64,000 bases of DNA from Polytrichum commune (taxonomy: Eukaryota > Streptophyta > Polytrichopsida > Polytrichales > Polytrichaceae), in the NCBI GenBank assembly GCA_950295325.1, contig OX485807.1, positions 39,338,440 to 39,402,439 on the forward strand, in the 5' to 3' direction. This document shows, one piece after another, positions 35,782 to 45,405 of the stretch (the stretch's first letter is position 1; every line of letters starts with the position of its first letter). The position numbers and the translations under genes were made by a program. The notes beneath the pieces are model-generated. The model made no database searches. It had not been told where the DNA came from and was given only the letters and a program-made list of their open reading frames with translations.

Positions 35782-35846
35782 GCCTCGCGGGCCAACACCT
35801 TGCCAGGTGTCGACACCTCCTTGGTTTAGGTGGTTGCCCGCGAGGC
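35782..35846. repeat. Inverted repeat with nested palindrome AGGTGTCGACACCT
   Basis: Arms GCCTCGCGGGC.AACACC (from 35782) and GGTGGTTGCCCGCGAGGC (35829-35846) surround the perfect 14-base palindrome at 35805-35818. It could extrude a cruciform. Confidence 0.75.
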
Positions 35847-36502
35847 TTGTGGTGTTGACACCTGCCACCCTAGGGAGATTGCCTTCCTGGTTGTCCTTGC
35901 CCCTAGGTGCGGGACATAGGAGGGCCGGCGCCTCTCTTGGCCGCCCGGCCCCGGCCTTCTAACCCGCTATTCATTAGCGGCAATTCAATACCAGTCAAAA
36001 ACCTACGTGGACTAAGGTATTCCACAAAATTAACACCATCACCAACTCATATTTTAATGGTGTTCAATTGAATGATCACCCGTTGGAATTGATAACATCG
36101 TTGAATGTAGCCATTATCGTTTTGGTGTATGAATAATGTAATTTATGGAATCATATGAGAGTGTTACAAAGTCTAAGAGGAGTAAGTCATAATTATATTG
36201 CAATCCACAAAGGCAATTACACGGTGCAATAATATAAATATGGTAACCATTCACATGGTTAACAGTTTAGGATTATGTATTGTAATTTATATGATGGTTG
36301 TTGGTAGAGGACAATGCTCTAGTCTATAATGGATACCCTAACAAGTAGCATTAGAGTGAACATTAATATATGTACTTAGAAGTTCACATTTGAAGTACAT
36401 GGGAGAAACAAATGATTACAAATGTATCTACTGCAACCCCATGGAGTTCACATATCATATGAAGTCATTTAAACATTCAGTTTGATGTTTGATGATGCCT
36501 GA

Positions 36503-36531
36503 ACCCTAAACCCTAAACCCTAAACCTTAAA
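36503..36531. repeat. Interstitial telomere-type repeat (CCCTAAA)
   Basis: Three exact CCCTAAA units and one variant. Such short tracts are common in plant promoters and at repaired breaks; they do not imply a chromosome end. Confidence 0.8.
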
Positions 36532-37339
36532 CAACACAAACCATAACTGGATGGCACATAGGTCAAATGACATGGGCCTTGGTGCTTGTAGTTTCCAATA
36601 CAAATGTATATTGTCATCACAACATCCTAATTCACAAACGTGAAAGATGGATGTGTGGTTTTTCACGAATGAACGCACTAAAGGAAATAAACGATATTGT
36701 GCTCACAAGTAGGTGATACAATATTAACCTATAACCTTGTCACCTGGTAAGAAAAGCATAAGAACTAGATTATAATGGATAGGATGTTGTTCATGTTAAC
36801 ATGTTATTTGGAATAGTGAAATATTATATATTAATTTAAAGTAGATTTCATGTTGTGAATGATATGAGGACATACCTTTTGAACTTTGCATGTTTTGCTC
36901 ACACACATTGGTAGAGTTCAAGGGACTTCACGATAGGTTCAAACATCCTTGGAAGATTGAACGTGCCAAATGTCATTTGTGGTTTAGGGTTCCATTAATG
37001 ACTTCCACATAGGTACTAGGTTATTGTCACACTTGGAGTCTTGAGGATGAAGCAATATTGGGTGCACACATTACAACACAACATATGTTCTTTTAATTAG
37101 CAGAAATTGAAAGTTGGCCAAATTATTCAAGTTTGTCATGGCATTAATTATTTGTTTTCAAAATATAAGTCCTCATGTGAGAGTCTAAATAATAGCATTA
37201 ACTATTATATTTAGTGACTTTTAGTATATGAAGTTTTATAATACATGCACATCTTTTGTCAATATATTGTTTGAAATATACCATAATGTTTGACTACAAG
37301 TAGAGTAAAACCCCTTAATAGATATAATCTTACATATTG

Positions 37340-37475
37340 TCATAGGGTTATTGGTATTCAGTGTATGCGTTCATATGTAGTGTATCAAAACCTTTATATC
37401 CTTTTTAGTTATATGATAGTTAGTGTTTGATACACTTAAAACGAACGCATACACTTCCCATTACTAACCCTATGA
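37340..37475. repeat. ~52-bp imperfect inverted repeat (hairpin, MITE-like)
   Basis: TCATAGGGTTA...GTGTATGCGTTC...GTGTATCAAAAC (37340-37391) is mirrored by GTGTTTGATACAC...GAACGCATACAC...TAACCCTATGA (37423-37475), with a 31-base AT-rich loop. Confidence 0.8.
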
Positions 37476-38096
37476 GAGTAAGTAACATTAAATGTAAACT
37501 CAAACACTAAATATCCACTATGGTGATATATGGAAGTTACATATAGGGATTTAGTATTAGTAAGGATGTGAGAAAAATATACAACAATGATAAAAGGAGA
37601 AAGGAGATGGCAATAGGGAAGGTGGTGGTGTATTCATGTATAAAACTAATTATGAAAGAGTTGAAGAATAGTGTTGACCAAGTTAGGGTGGTAACAACTT
37701 TAAATATATGTTGAATTATTCATTTGGTGGTTGGGGCAACGAAGAGCCAAGCTAAATATACATTCTCTATTATTGACAAGAAGCGGGAAATTGAGTCAGA
37801 AGGTTTGAATTAACATCCAAAGGAGACCAGGTGGGAAAGGCATCCAAAGAGGATGCCCAAAGCGGAGGCGGGTAGTATAAAGAGCCCAACCCCCCCAAAT
37901 GCTGGTTCTTTCTTTCATGTCCCAATCCTGAGATTGCTGCAAGCTCTCTAAGTTGGAGCTGTAATACACGGTTTGTATACGCTTCCATTCATGAGCAGCT
38001 AATTACAACAAGCATCTATGAGTTCAGTTGTCCCAAATAGGTTATAAATAGATTAATAGAGCATCACCCGAATAAATAGGCGGATTTTGCGGAATT

Positions 38097-39135
38097 GTTT
38101 GGGTCGGTCGACCCAAACCCAGCCTTACAGTGTGGGTGCTCTCTGTATTGAGCCAGAACCCATCCTGCCTCAAGGTTTGGGTCGATCGACCCAAACCCAG
38201 CCCTACAGTGTGGGTGCTCATTGTTGTGAGCCTGAACCCATCCTGCCTCATGGTTTGGGTCGATCGACCCAAACCCAGCCCTACAGTGTGGGTGCTCACT
38301 GTTGTGAGCCTGAACCCATCCTGCCTCATGGTTTGGGTCGGTCGACCCAAACCCAGCCTTACAGTGTGGGTGCTCTCTGTTGTGAGCCTGAACCCATCCT
38401 GCCTCATGGTTTGGGTCGATCGACCCAAACCCAGCCCTACAGTGTGGGTGCTCTCTGTTGTGAGCCTGAACCCATCCTGCCTCATGGTTTGGGTCGATCG
38501 ACCCAAACCCAGCCCTACAGTGTGGGTGCTCACTGTTGTGAGCCTGAACCCATCCTGCCTCATGGTTTGGGTCGATCGACCCAAACCCAGCCCTACAGTG
38601 TGGGTGCTCACTGTTGTGAGCCTGAACCCATCCTGCCTCATGGTTTGGGTCGGTCGACCCAAACCCAGCCTTACAGTGTGGGTGCTCTTTGTTGTGAGCC
38701 TGAACCCATCCTGCCTCAAGGTTTGGGTCGATCGACCCAAACCCAGCCCTACAGTGTGGGTGCTCATTGTTGTGAGCCTGAACCCATCCTGCCTCATGGT
38801 TTGGGTCGATCGACCCAAACCTAGCCCTACATTGTGGGTGCTCACTGTTGTGAGCCTGAACCCATCCTGCAAAAAGGTTTGGGTCGCTCGACCCAAACCC
38901 AGCCCTCTAAGTGTGGGTGCTCCCTGTCGTGACCCAAAACCCATTCTGCCAAAAGGTTTGGGTCGCTCGACCCAAACCCAGCCCCTAAGTGTGGATGCTG
39001 TCTGTAGTGAGCCTAAACCCATCCTGCCAGAAGGTTTGGGTCGCTCGACCCAAATCCAGCGCCTAAGTGTGGGTGCTCTCTGTATTGAGCCTGAACCCAT
39101 CCTCCCAAAAGGTTTGGGTCGCTCGACCCAAACCC
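38097..39135. repeat. 78-bp minisatellite, 14 units, one palindrome each
   Basis: The unit is the TTTGGGTCG palindrome followed by CCCAGCCCTACAGTGTGGGTGCTC...GTGAGCCTGAACCCATCCTGCC. Palindromes start every 78 bases from 38098 to 39113, with one 79-base step at 38878-38957. The left ten units are nearly identical; the right four are more diverged. Because 78 is divisible by three, several frames stay open on both strands, but these repeat peptides are probably not genes. The array ends about 210 bp before the ATG of the plus-strand gene at 39347. Confidence 0.95.
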
Positions 39136-39346
39136 AGCCTCTAAGTGTGGTTGGGATCTGGGTGCCGGTGTGGCCACTGGCCTTCCGAAACCTTTACAAG
39201 CCCAATGGCATAGCAGTCATATGAACTTGTATGAGCACTGAGTATTTGCAATTTTGTTTATATATGATGGTTTTTTTGTTCTTCGATTTGAACCTACAAT
39301 TTTTGTGATTTTAAGACAATGTTCAATGTTCATGTGTGTAGGCAGA

Positions 39347-42300
39347 ATGGATGGGTTTAGTGAAATAGGGGATTGGTCATCTGATGACATGGCCACTTGG
39401 CCATCTGCATCTGATGATGACCTAGACATTGTCGGGGAGGCTACTATGGCTGACAGTGCGGATGAAGATCATTTGGATTTACCTTCGTCTTCCGTACCGC
39501 AGTGTCCCATTGTTGAATGTACGGGACTTTCAAGGGCTTCGTGGGTGAATTTGGAGGTGATACTTCTTAACGATAGTGGAGTTGTTGTGGCGGAGGGGAT
39601 TTGCCGTAACACCCATCCGCAAGATTGCATTGATGAAAACCCGCTTGGCACTGAGGACGTTGGGGTTGTCATATTGGAGTCGGTCGTTCATTCCGAGGTG
39701 GATCCCACTCATAGGTTCTCCCTCCGCAGGTGGCCATTGAGGAATGTCACAATTGATGGAGTTAGCTTGCGTGAACATGAGCAACGACACATGCAAATCG
39801 AAAAGGAGGTGCAATCAAACATGCGGCCGCGCAAGGGTCAAAGAAAGTACGATACATTGGCACGTCCTGCTCCGTCTGCAACTGATTGTAAACGTCAAAG
39901 GTTGCTCGGGGAGGAGTCCATTAGAGAAGTTGCCACAAAGGATTGTTGTGTGCATCGTTGTTGCCAATTGTTTCCAAGGGATAAATTGAAGGTCATCCGC
40001 GAAGAAATGTGGCTTGGAGATTTCCGTCTAAGATCCACAAGAAAACTTGATGTCCATAGGGCGATACATGTGAATGGGACGGGTCGCAAGGTCATCACCA
40101 TTGAAAGCATAGACGTGTGTTGTAAGGCATGGTACACCATTCACGGTGTGTCGAAATCGGACTTTTATAGACAAGCTGCTTATGCCAAGGAAGGCCGCCG
40201 GTCCCGTCACCATGGTAACGTGGGTTTAAAGAAGCCTAGGGAAGCAACAAGGCAAGCAACGGCCACTCTAGCAACCATCATTGTCCCTCTTGCCGATGCA
40301 ATGCCGCACAAAACACGCACACTCACAACCGGTGAAAAGGTTGTGGAGAAAGTTCTTCCCACAGGCACAAAATGGAAAGACATATTGTTGGACGTTAATG
40401 CAGTTGGCGAGAAGATTGGGTTGGAGCCAATTTCATTGTCAAAATTAAGTGCAATCAAGAAACAAAACTTTAGCGAATACATTACAAAAAGACGAGGGGA
40501 CAAATTTGCCAGGTGCTCTAATTGCGAGAAGTTGAAGCGCCTCCGGGATGCACACACGATGGGCACCGAGTCATATGCAGCGCATCAATTGAACTATTTC
40601 AAGCACGTAAACATGCAAGAGGCACACCGTAATGATTACTACACAAATAGAGCTTTGTCCATCTCCAGGCCCTTGGAGGTTCTTACGGTCATCCATGACA
40701 AAATGGACCATGCCAAAACAGCCTCCCCATGTTTTGCAAATCGAATCAAGGCCACGGATGGGTTTTTCAAGTTGCCTGTATCGGTTACAGGTGAACTTCG
40801 AAACAATGTCATGACATATCCTAAATGTTGTTGTATTTTATTCCGTGATGTACTGGAGAACATGGATTCCTTCATAATGGTTTATTCATACATAGATGCT
40901 AATCACGTTGGGTTGGCATTGCAGGAATGATTGCACATGGACACGGTGATGTCAAATTTGCTCATTATGCTCTTGATTTGTATCCAGCGGATTCAAACCA
41001 CACGATAGGATCATTTGCAAGGCTTTTACGTGATTTAGAGAAACCACCAGCCTATTCTTGAGGATTGTTATTTGAGAACACGGGTTCAACACCTTTATAT
41101 GAAGCGGTGTTGGATGGAAAAGATGTATGCTTGCATTCGTTGCCCGAGCCACCCAATGAACCCGTGATTGCCAAGAAGTTGCCTCCAACTTTGCGTGTCC
41201 AATTGGACAATTGTGCCAAGGACAATAAAAGCAGATATGTATTTGCATATTGGTCGTTGTTGGTTGCGAAAGGCATTTTCAAGGAGGTTTTTGTGTCCTT
41301 CCTATTGGTAGGCCACACGCACGATGATATTGATGCATCTTTTGGGCGGTGGAGCATGAAGTTGCGGGAGGAGGATTTCCCTACAATTCCATTATTGATG
41401 AAGTCGTACATGGATTTGGAGAACGTTCCCGTCATCCCCCATATGATTGAGGAGGTGCCAGACTTCAAGGCATTTATAGAACCTTATATTCGAAGTGGAG
41501 CTCACCGATTGATCGGGCATACGAAGGCACAACAATTCCGCTTCTATATGCGTGACGATGGTGTCCCGGCCATGCAATACAAGTTGTTGTGCACGTCACA
41601 AGACTGGAGCCCGCCGGAGGGTCTTCTTGTGTGGCGCGTGGATGCGGATGGAAAGACCATGTTACCGGATGGGGAGCCTAGGCCTTGTAAGCCAATAGCC
41701 ATGAAGAATTTGGAGGATATTTTGAAAGGTATATCAGGCTTCATACAATATTGGGAGAGTTTGAAAATAGCGGATGTTGGCGGATCATGTTGGCATCGTT
41801 ATGGGAGTTGGATACATTATTGGACACGTGTTCGTGCCGCCTTGGCAGACCTCCACCAAGATAGCCCTCATACTTTGAGGCATGGATTTTGGCCACAAAC
41901 ACGAGTCGATGTACAAGCTTCAGAGCCTAGTCTTTTGGGAAATGGAGAGGTTCGAGAGGAGTTTGATGTGGACGACCATTACGTGGGGCCTGCTAGTAGT
42001 CGTCCCCCACCATCTTTCCGCATTGCAGTGGATTGTCATGAAGGTTATATGCTCATTTTGCGTCCTGGAGACGAGACATATGCGAAGCCAGTGTGGGTGG
42101 CAAGAGCTTTGTCCAATCCCAATTTTGTAACTTCCAGCCCTCATTTTCGACAAATACAAGTGGAGTACTATCGACCGACAGCAAGGAATGAAGATGTGAT
42201 TCGGCATTATACAGGCTGGGATACAAACCCTAACTTTCGGTGGAAGGTGGATTCTGAGCACGGTCCATCTTGGGTAGATACAGATTCCATATTCATAGCA

Positions 42301-42411
42301 TGGAAACCACGGAAACACCATAGTGGATCAGTGTCCATCCCTCAAAAGTACATAACTTTTGCAAAAGACAACCTTGCTCGGATTGCAGAAGAAGCAACCC
42401 ACGTTGAATGA
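39347..42411 (+). pseudogene. Transposase-like protein with LDNC..NKSRY..GHTHDDID signature, one in-frame stop
   Basis: The ATG at 39347 follows TAGGCAG, so a 5' untranslated exon is possible. Exon 1 runs to 40790, an intron (GTGAAC ... TTGCAG) spans 40791-40924, and exon 2 runs to the stop at 42411. The N-terminal 160 residues are acidic. A Cys/His cluster, DCCVHRCC, is near residues 199-206, and CSNCEKLKR follows. The core reads VIHDKMDHAKT, MIAHGHGDVKFAHYALDL, VQLDNCAKDNKSRYVFAYWS and FLLVGHTHDDIDASFGRW. This matches, from memory, a eukaryotic family annotated only as a domain of unknown function (DUF7869) and found in transposon-rich genomes; the spaced Asp residues suit a DDE-type nuclease. 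A TGA at 41059-41061 breaks exon 2; CGA to TGA by deamination would explain it. It stands head to head with gene 2. Confidence 0.6.
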
Positions 42412-43502
42412 GAAGTTGGTAGGATTGTGTTAGCATGATTATAGTTTAATACGTAATTATAGCAATATAAATTACACATATGTGTGCTCTTCAAAATTGG
42501 GGCAGAGTTTGGGTAGAACTTACGAATACTATATTGTTTGGAGTTGGATGAATATCCATTTACTATATTTCAAGCTGCAATTGAAGTTCATCTTATTATT
42601 ATGCTTGGGACTATATTCTCGAATGAAGAAACATGCATTTATTACATGCACTTTGTATGTTGCAATGTCTATATTCTATTGAACATGCTAATAATAGAAA
42701 TCATTTTATATATATTTTTGGGTGAAACTTGTTTGAAGTGCTCTACCCAATGTGTTTTTGTTGATGAAGTTGGTGTCGAGTGCTCTACCATATGTGCTTA
42801 TGTCCGCACATCATAGATTTGGGATATTAGAACATATAATATAATTGAGATTGTTGACAATATAGTTTCGGGCCTCTTCAAGTTCTTTGATCCATATATT
42901 AATTTGAGACTAGAGAAAGTCTCAATTTAACGAATATAGTGTTATTGTTGAGTTCTACACTCCACTATAGGTAAACAACACCTCTCTTCACTCTACCTCG
43001 CACTTATCATGTTGAGATGCAGGAAATACGGTCCACTTCTTAGGGTTTTGCTGAAGTTTCCGCCAACATCTCATATTTAATTGGAATTGAAAATGCACCA
43101 TATCTCCAGATGTGCTGAATCCTTCTCCACATCAAGAAACGTGAAAGAAAGAAAGCAGGACAAGAAGACTTGAGTACCAATTCTTTGCTGCTGCGGCTGC
43201 CGAGTAGCGGCAGCTCCATTACTTGCATTCGATTTCATAGCTTCGTATGGTTAACAACGATTCTCATGGCCACCTTTTTCCAACCTGTTTCTGGGAGTCC
43301 ACGAAAGAGTGCTGCATCCAGCATCACAGCTTCACAGACTTGAATCGTCTCCGAGGTTGCGGTGACCAGGTCCGACAATGGATTCCCAGCATTCGGCGAA
43401 ATCGGAGGTGGTGTCGGCACCCAGCATTCGGCGAATTCCTAAACCCAAAAACGCCCTAAACCCACAACCAACAATCCCAGCACCCTAAAACTAAACCAAC
43501 AA
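42412..43502. other. Mostly non-coding; possible minus-strand exon relics at 43040-43440
   Basis: 42412-42950 is AT-rich and holds the inverted-repeat arm (42914-42951) matching 26.66 kb. On the minus strand 43440-43235 (ETIQVCEAVMLDAALFRGLP...) and 43228-43040 read as coding-like peptides without a known domain. They could be the 5' exons of the hydrolase gene at 23-26 kb, separated from it by the intervening 16 kb. Confidence 0.3.
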
Positions 43503-44624
43503 TCAACAATCAATCCCAGGGTTTCGGCATTCACCTGTGAAGACGGGCAAATTGCGAGGAGTATCATCCGCAACTCCAGCGCTTGAATCCAAATTGGTCG
43601 GAGAGGGTGCCCAGGGTGGTGCAGTGGTGTCGAAGGGCACCACAGGGACTGCAACGCGATTCCTTCGCGAGTTCGACTCCAGGTTGCGGTCCTTGATGAG
43701 CTTCGAATGTTCAAGCTCCTCTAGCTCCGCAGCACGCCTCTCCACTCTCATTCGGCGCTCCAGTCTTTCAATCTCCTCCTGCCGACGGAGGGTGAAATAC
43801 CTTCTAGCCTCCTCGGTGATGCCCTCTTCCAAGGGCATGGTGAAGAGGGACAATGCACATTGGTCCTGCAATGCATTAGCCTTGCGAAGGCTTGCTTCGG
43901 CCATAGTTTCAGTAGCTCGGGCTTGAGCGGCCAATACCTTCTCCTGTTTCTTCTGCTGCAACAAATCCACCTTCGCCGACTTCGACCCCTGCGGCCTGGT
44001 GGGACGGGGGGGAAACCCAATGGGACTCGCGGCGACAAACCTCCCTACAACAGGTTCATCTGCCACAACGACCTCATTTTCTTCGGCACTTCGTTCATCT
44101 GAGGTGCCAACCTCACCAACAATTGTCGGAGGAGAAGGAGATTTCCGCTTCCCCATGCTTTGCCCTCTAGGGCTAATCTCCGCTGATCGCCTTTGCACAT
44201 CCACAGGGGAATCCCACCACCTCGGAATCTCCTTCAAAATATGCCAACAATGCAAGTAAGCAAATTCTTGGTGCTTGGGATGCCTATCCCGATAAAATTG
44301 GAGCGATTTGTCAACAACATCGTCAAGGGAGGCGCCGGACTCTCTGCAATCAAACACTTGCTTGTACGCCCCACAAAATTTGCCCACATCGTGTTTGATT
44401 TGACCCCATTTTGTCTCTAGCGACCTAGCTGGTCTCACAGGATTTGAGCATGGTTTGTTATGATTGAAATGAGCGGTGATGCGATCCCAGAATGCAGAAT
44501 TGCGTTGACCATTGCCACAAATTGGGTCTTGCGAAACAGCAAGAAAACTCCTACACAAGCTTCTCTCCTCATCGGCACCGAAATTTCTTCCCTTGCGTGG
44601 CTTTCCCGCCATTTGGTGTGCCAT
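43503..44624 (-). CDS. Harbinger Myb/SANT-like accessory protein
   Basis: A 373-codon frame starting at an ATG in perfect context (GCCACCATGG) at 44624; an alternative upstream TTG is ignored. The N-terminal Myb/SANT trihelix-like region reads FGADEERSLCRSFLAVSQDP, then FWDRITAHFN, then RSLETKWGQIKHDVGKFCGAY. A Ser/Pro linker with KRKSPSPP and PTRPQGSKSAK follows, then a long charged coiled coil (ERLERRMRVERRAAELEELE) of the kind annotated as the NAM-associated C-terminal domain. This is the second protein needed for PIF/Harbinger transposition; it binds element ends and helps import the transposase. It points inward 175 bp from the right end and shows no break, so the pair could be autonomous. 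Confidence 0.92.
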   Translation of the reverse strand: MAHQMAGKPRKGRNFGADEERSLCRSFLAVSQDPICGNGQRNSAFWDRITAHFNHNKPCSNPVRPARSLETKWGQIKHDVGKFCGAYKQVFDCRESGASLDDVVDKSLQFYRDRHPKHQEFAYLHCWHILKEIPRWWDSPVDVQRRSAEISPRGQSMGKRKSPSPPTIVGEVGTSDERSAEENEVVVADEPVVGRFVAASPIGFPPRPTRPQGSKSAKVDLLQQKKQEKVLAAQARATETMAEASLRKANALQDQCALSLFTMPLEEGITEEARRYFTLRRQEEIERLERRMRVERRAAELEELEHSKLIKDRNLESNSRRNRVAVPVVPFDTTAPPWAPSPTNLDSSAGVADDTPRNLPVFTGECRNPGIDC

Positions 44625-44777
44625 GGTGGCCTCGTAGCGGGAGGACAAGGTCTCTCGGCAAAGTCAAAAATTATGCCGAGAGCGGGAGTCCCTTTAGCGG
44701 GACCCGGTGCATAGCGGGCTGGGTGCCGAGCCCGTTGGCCCGAGCCCGGGCTACCTATTCACGGTAGTTGCCGTTGA

Positions 44778-44799
44778 AGGGACAGGGCTGGCGATGCCC
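44778..44799 (-). repeat. Right terminal inverted repeat of the Harbinger element
   Basis: Reverse complement reads GGGCATCG then CCAGCCCTGTCCCT, and it is followed by the TAA target duplication at 44800-44802. Confidence 0.95.
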
Positions 44800-45405
44800 T
44801 AAGCTTCTAGGACTCTACGCGGGGCCCCTACCCCACCGTCAACCAACCTCTTGTCTCTCTACCAAGAGTTGGGGCCAAGTGGACATTTTCCCTTAGCCGC
44901 TGGGCCTAGAAGCCCCCAGCAGCTTCAGACCATCATAACTTCCTTGTATGATGTCTGCTTCCAACACTTGACCACTCCATCTTCATCTACGCTTCACGTA
45001 GATACCGATGGACTCCTCACTTGCCCCATTCGGGCAATTCTTGAAGAAGTTATGCCTGTTTGAACCTTGGCAGTCCCGGGTATCACTCCCAGGCACTGCT
45101 GTACCAGGGCGCTGTCCCGGGACAGCGCCCCACTCAAATGGCCATAACTCCTAGCTCACACCTCCGATTGAAGTGTTCTTGAGCATTCTAGAATCACCAC
45201 GCCATGAGCTACGCATAGCTCATGGCCTTACCCTTGTGCCTCCTAGTCTCCGTGGGTGGGAGGCGTTCCCAACGCCCGGGGCCCTCACCCACACTAGGAT
45301 CACTTGGGCCCTCTCACCAACGGCGCCACAAGTCCTGGGTGTCACTCCGGGGTCCCCCTTGTGCCCATGGTGTTTCGGGCACTCCTCATGGAGAGGTGCG
45401 CGACA

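Larger units (their letters stand above)
34931..38090. other. Non-coding interval between the two divergent cargo genes
   Basis: No supported exon. 35100-35340 is AC-rich; 35400-35720 is a purine-rich to GC-rich stretch with GGCGCTTGGCGCGG repeats and may hold the gene 2 promoter. 35782-35846 and 37340-37475 form inverted repeats. 36503-36531 holds three to four CCCTAAA repeats. The rest is AT-rich without recognisable genes. Confidence 0.5.
29438..39132. repeat. Dispersed palindrome family TTTGGGTCG-NN-CGACCCAAA (about 35 copies)
   Basis: Starts at 29438, 29742, 29811 (end of gene 2); 31043, 31079, 31115 (intron, 36-bp steps); 32565, 32622, 32679 (intron, 57-bp steps); 34062 (one arm mutated); 34200, 34273, 34359, 34432, 34517, 34590, 34675, 34748, 34833, 34871, 34905 (158-bp array); 38098 and thirteen more to 39113 (78-bp array). 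The 9-base arms are nearly invariant, usually flanked by G and C. The central two bases vary freely (AT, GT, CT, AA, AG, AC, GA, GC, TT). I saw no copy outside 29.4-39.2 kb. Confidence 0.95.
21395..44799 (+). mobile_element. Giant PIF/Harbinger transposon (23.4 kb) with cargo
   Basis: Left end GGGCATCACCAGCCCTG..., right end the reverse complement of GGGCATCGCCAGCCCTG...; the 22-base terminal repeats match at 21 positions. TAA is duplicated at 21392-21394 and 44800-44802. Excising the element with one TAA restores the continuous LTR sequence seen in LTR 2 (CCCATATAAGC.TCTAGGAC). The two proteins every autonomous PIF/Harbinger needs lie just inside the ends and point inward: DDE transposase at left, Myb/SANT protein at right. 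Usual lengths are a few kb; here about 20 kb lies between the two genes. It inserted after the LTR array formed. Whether the cargo moved with the element or arrived later by nested insertion cannot be settled from one copy. Confidence 0.93.
21026..45405 (-). repeat. LTR 3, interrupted by the Harbinger element
   Basis: The LTR occupies 21026-21394 and 44803-45405, together 972 bp, the normal length for the family. Its right end abuts the LRR-coding region of the resistance pseudogene at 45406. The five bases outside the array differ on the two sides (ATCAG at 12856-12860, CTCAA at 45406-45410), so the array as it stands is not a simple insertion. Confidence 0.95.

Noticed and set aside
36503-36531. 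CCCTAAA repeats as a telomere or chromosome end
   Set aside because: Only three to four units with unique sequence on both sides.
34190-39135. Regularly spaced palindromes as a CRISPR-like array
   Set aside because: The spacers within each array are themselves repeated, the genome is eukaryotic, and no cas-like gene is present.
38042-39224. Long repeat-peptide frames on both strands (26-residue units)
   Set aside because: They arise because the 78-bp minisatellite is a multiple of three without stops; several overlapping frames are open at once and none has a recognised domain or gene context.
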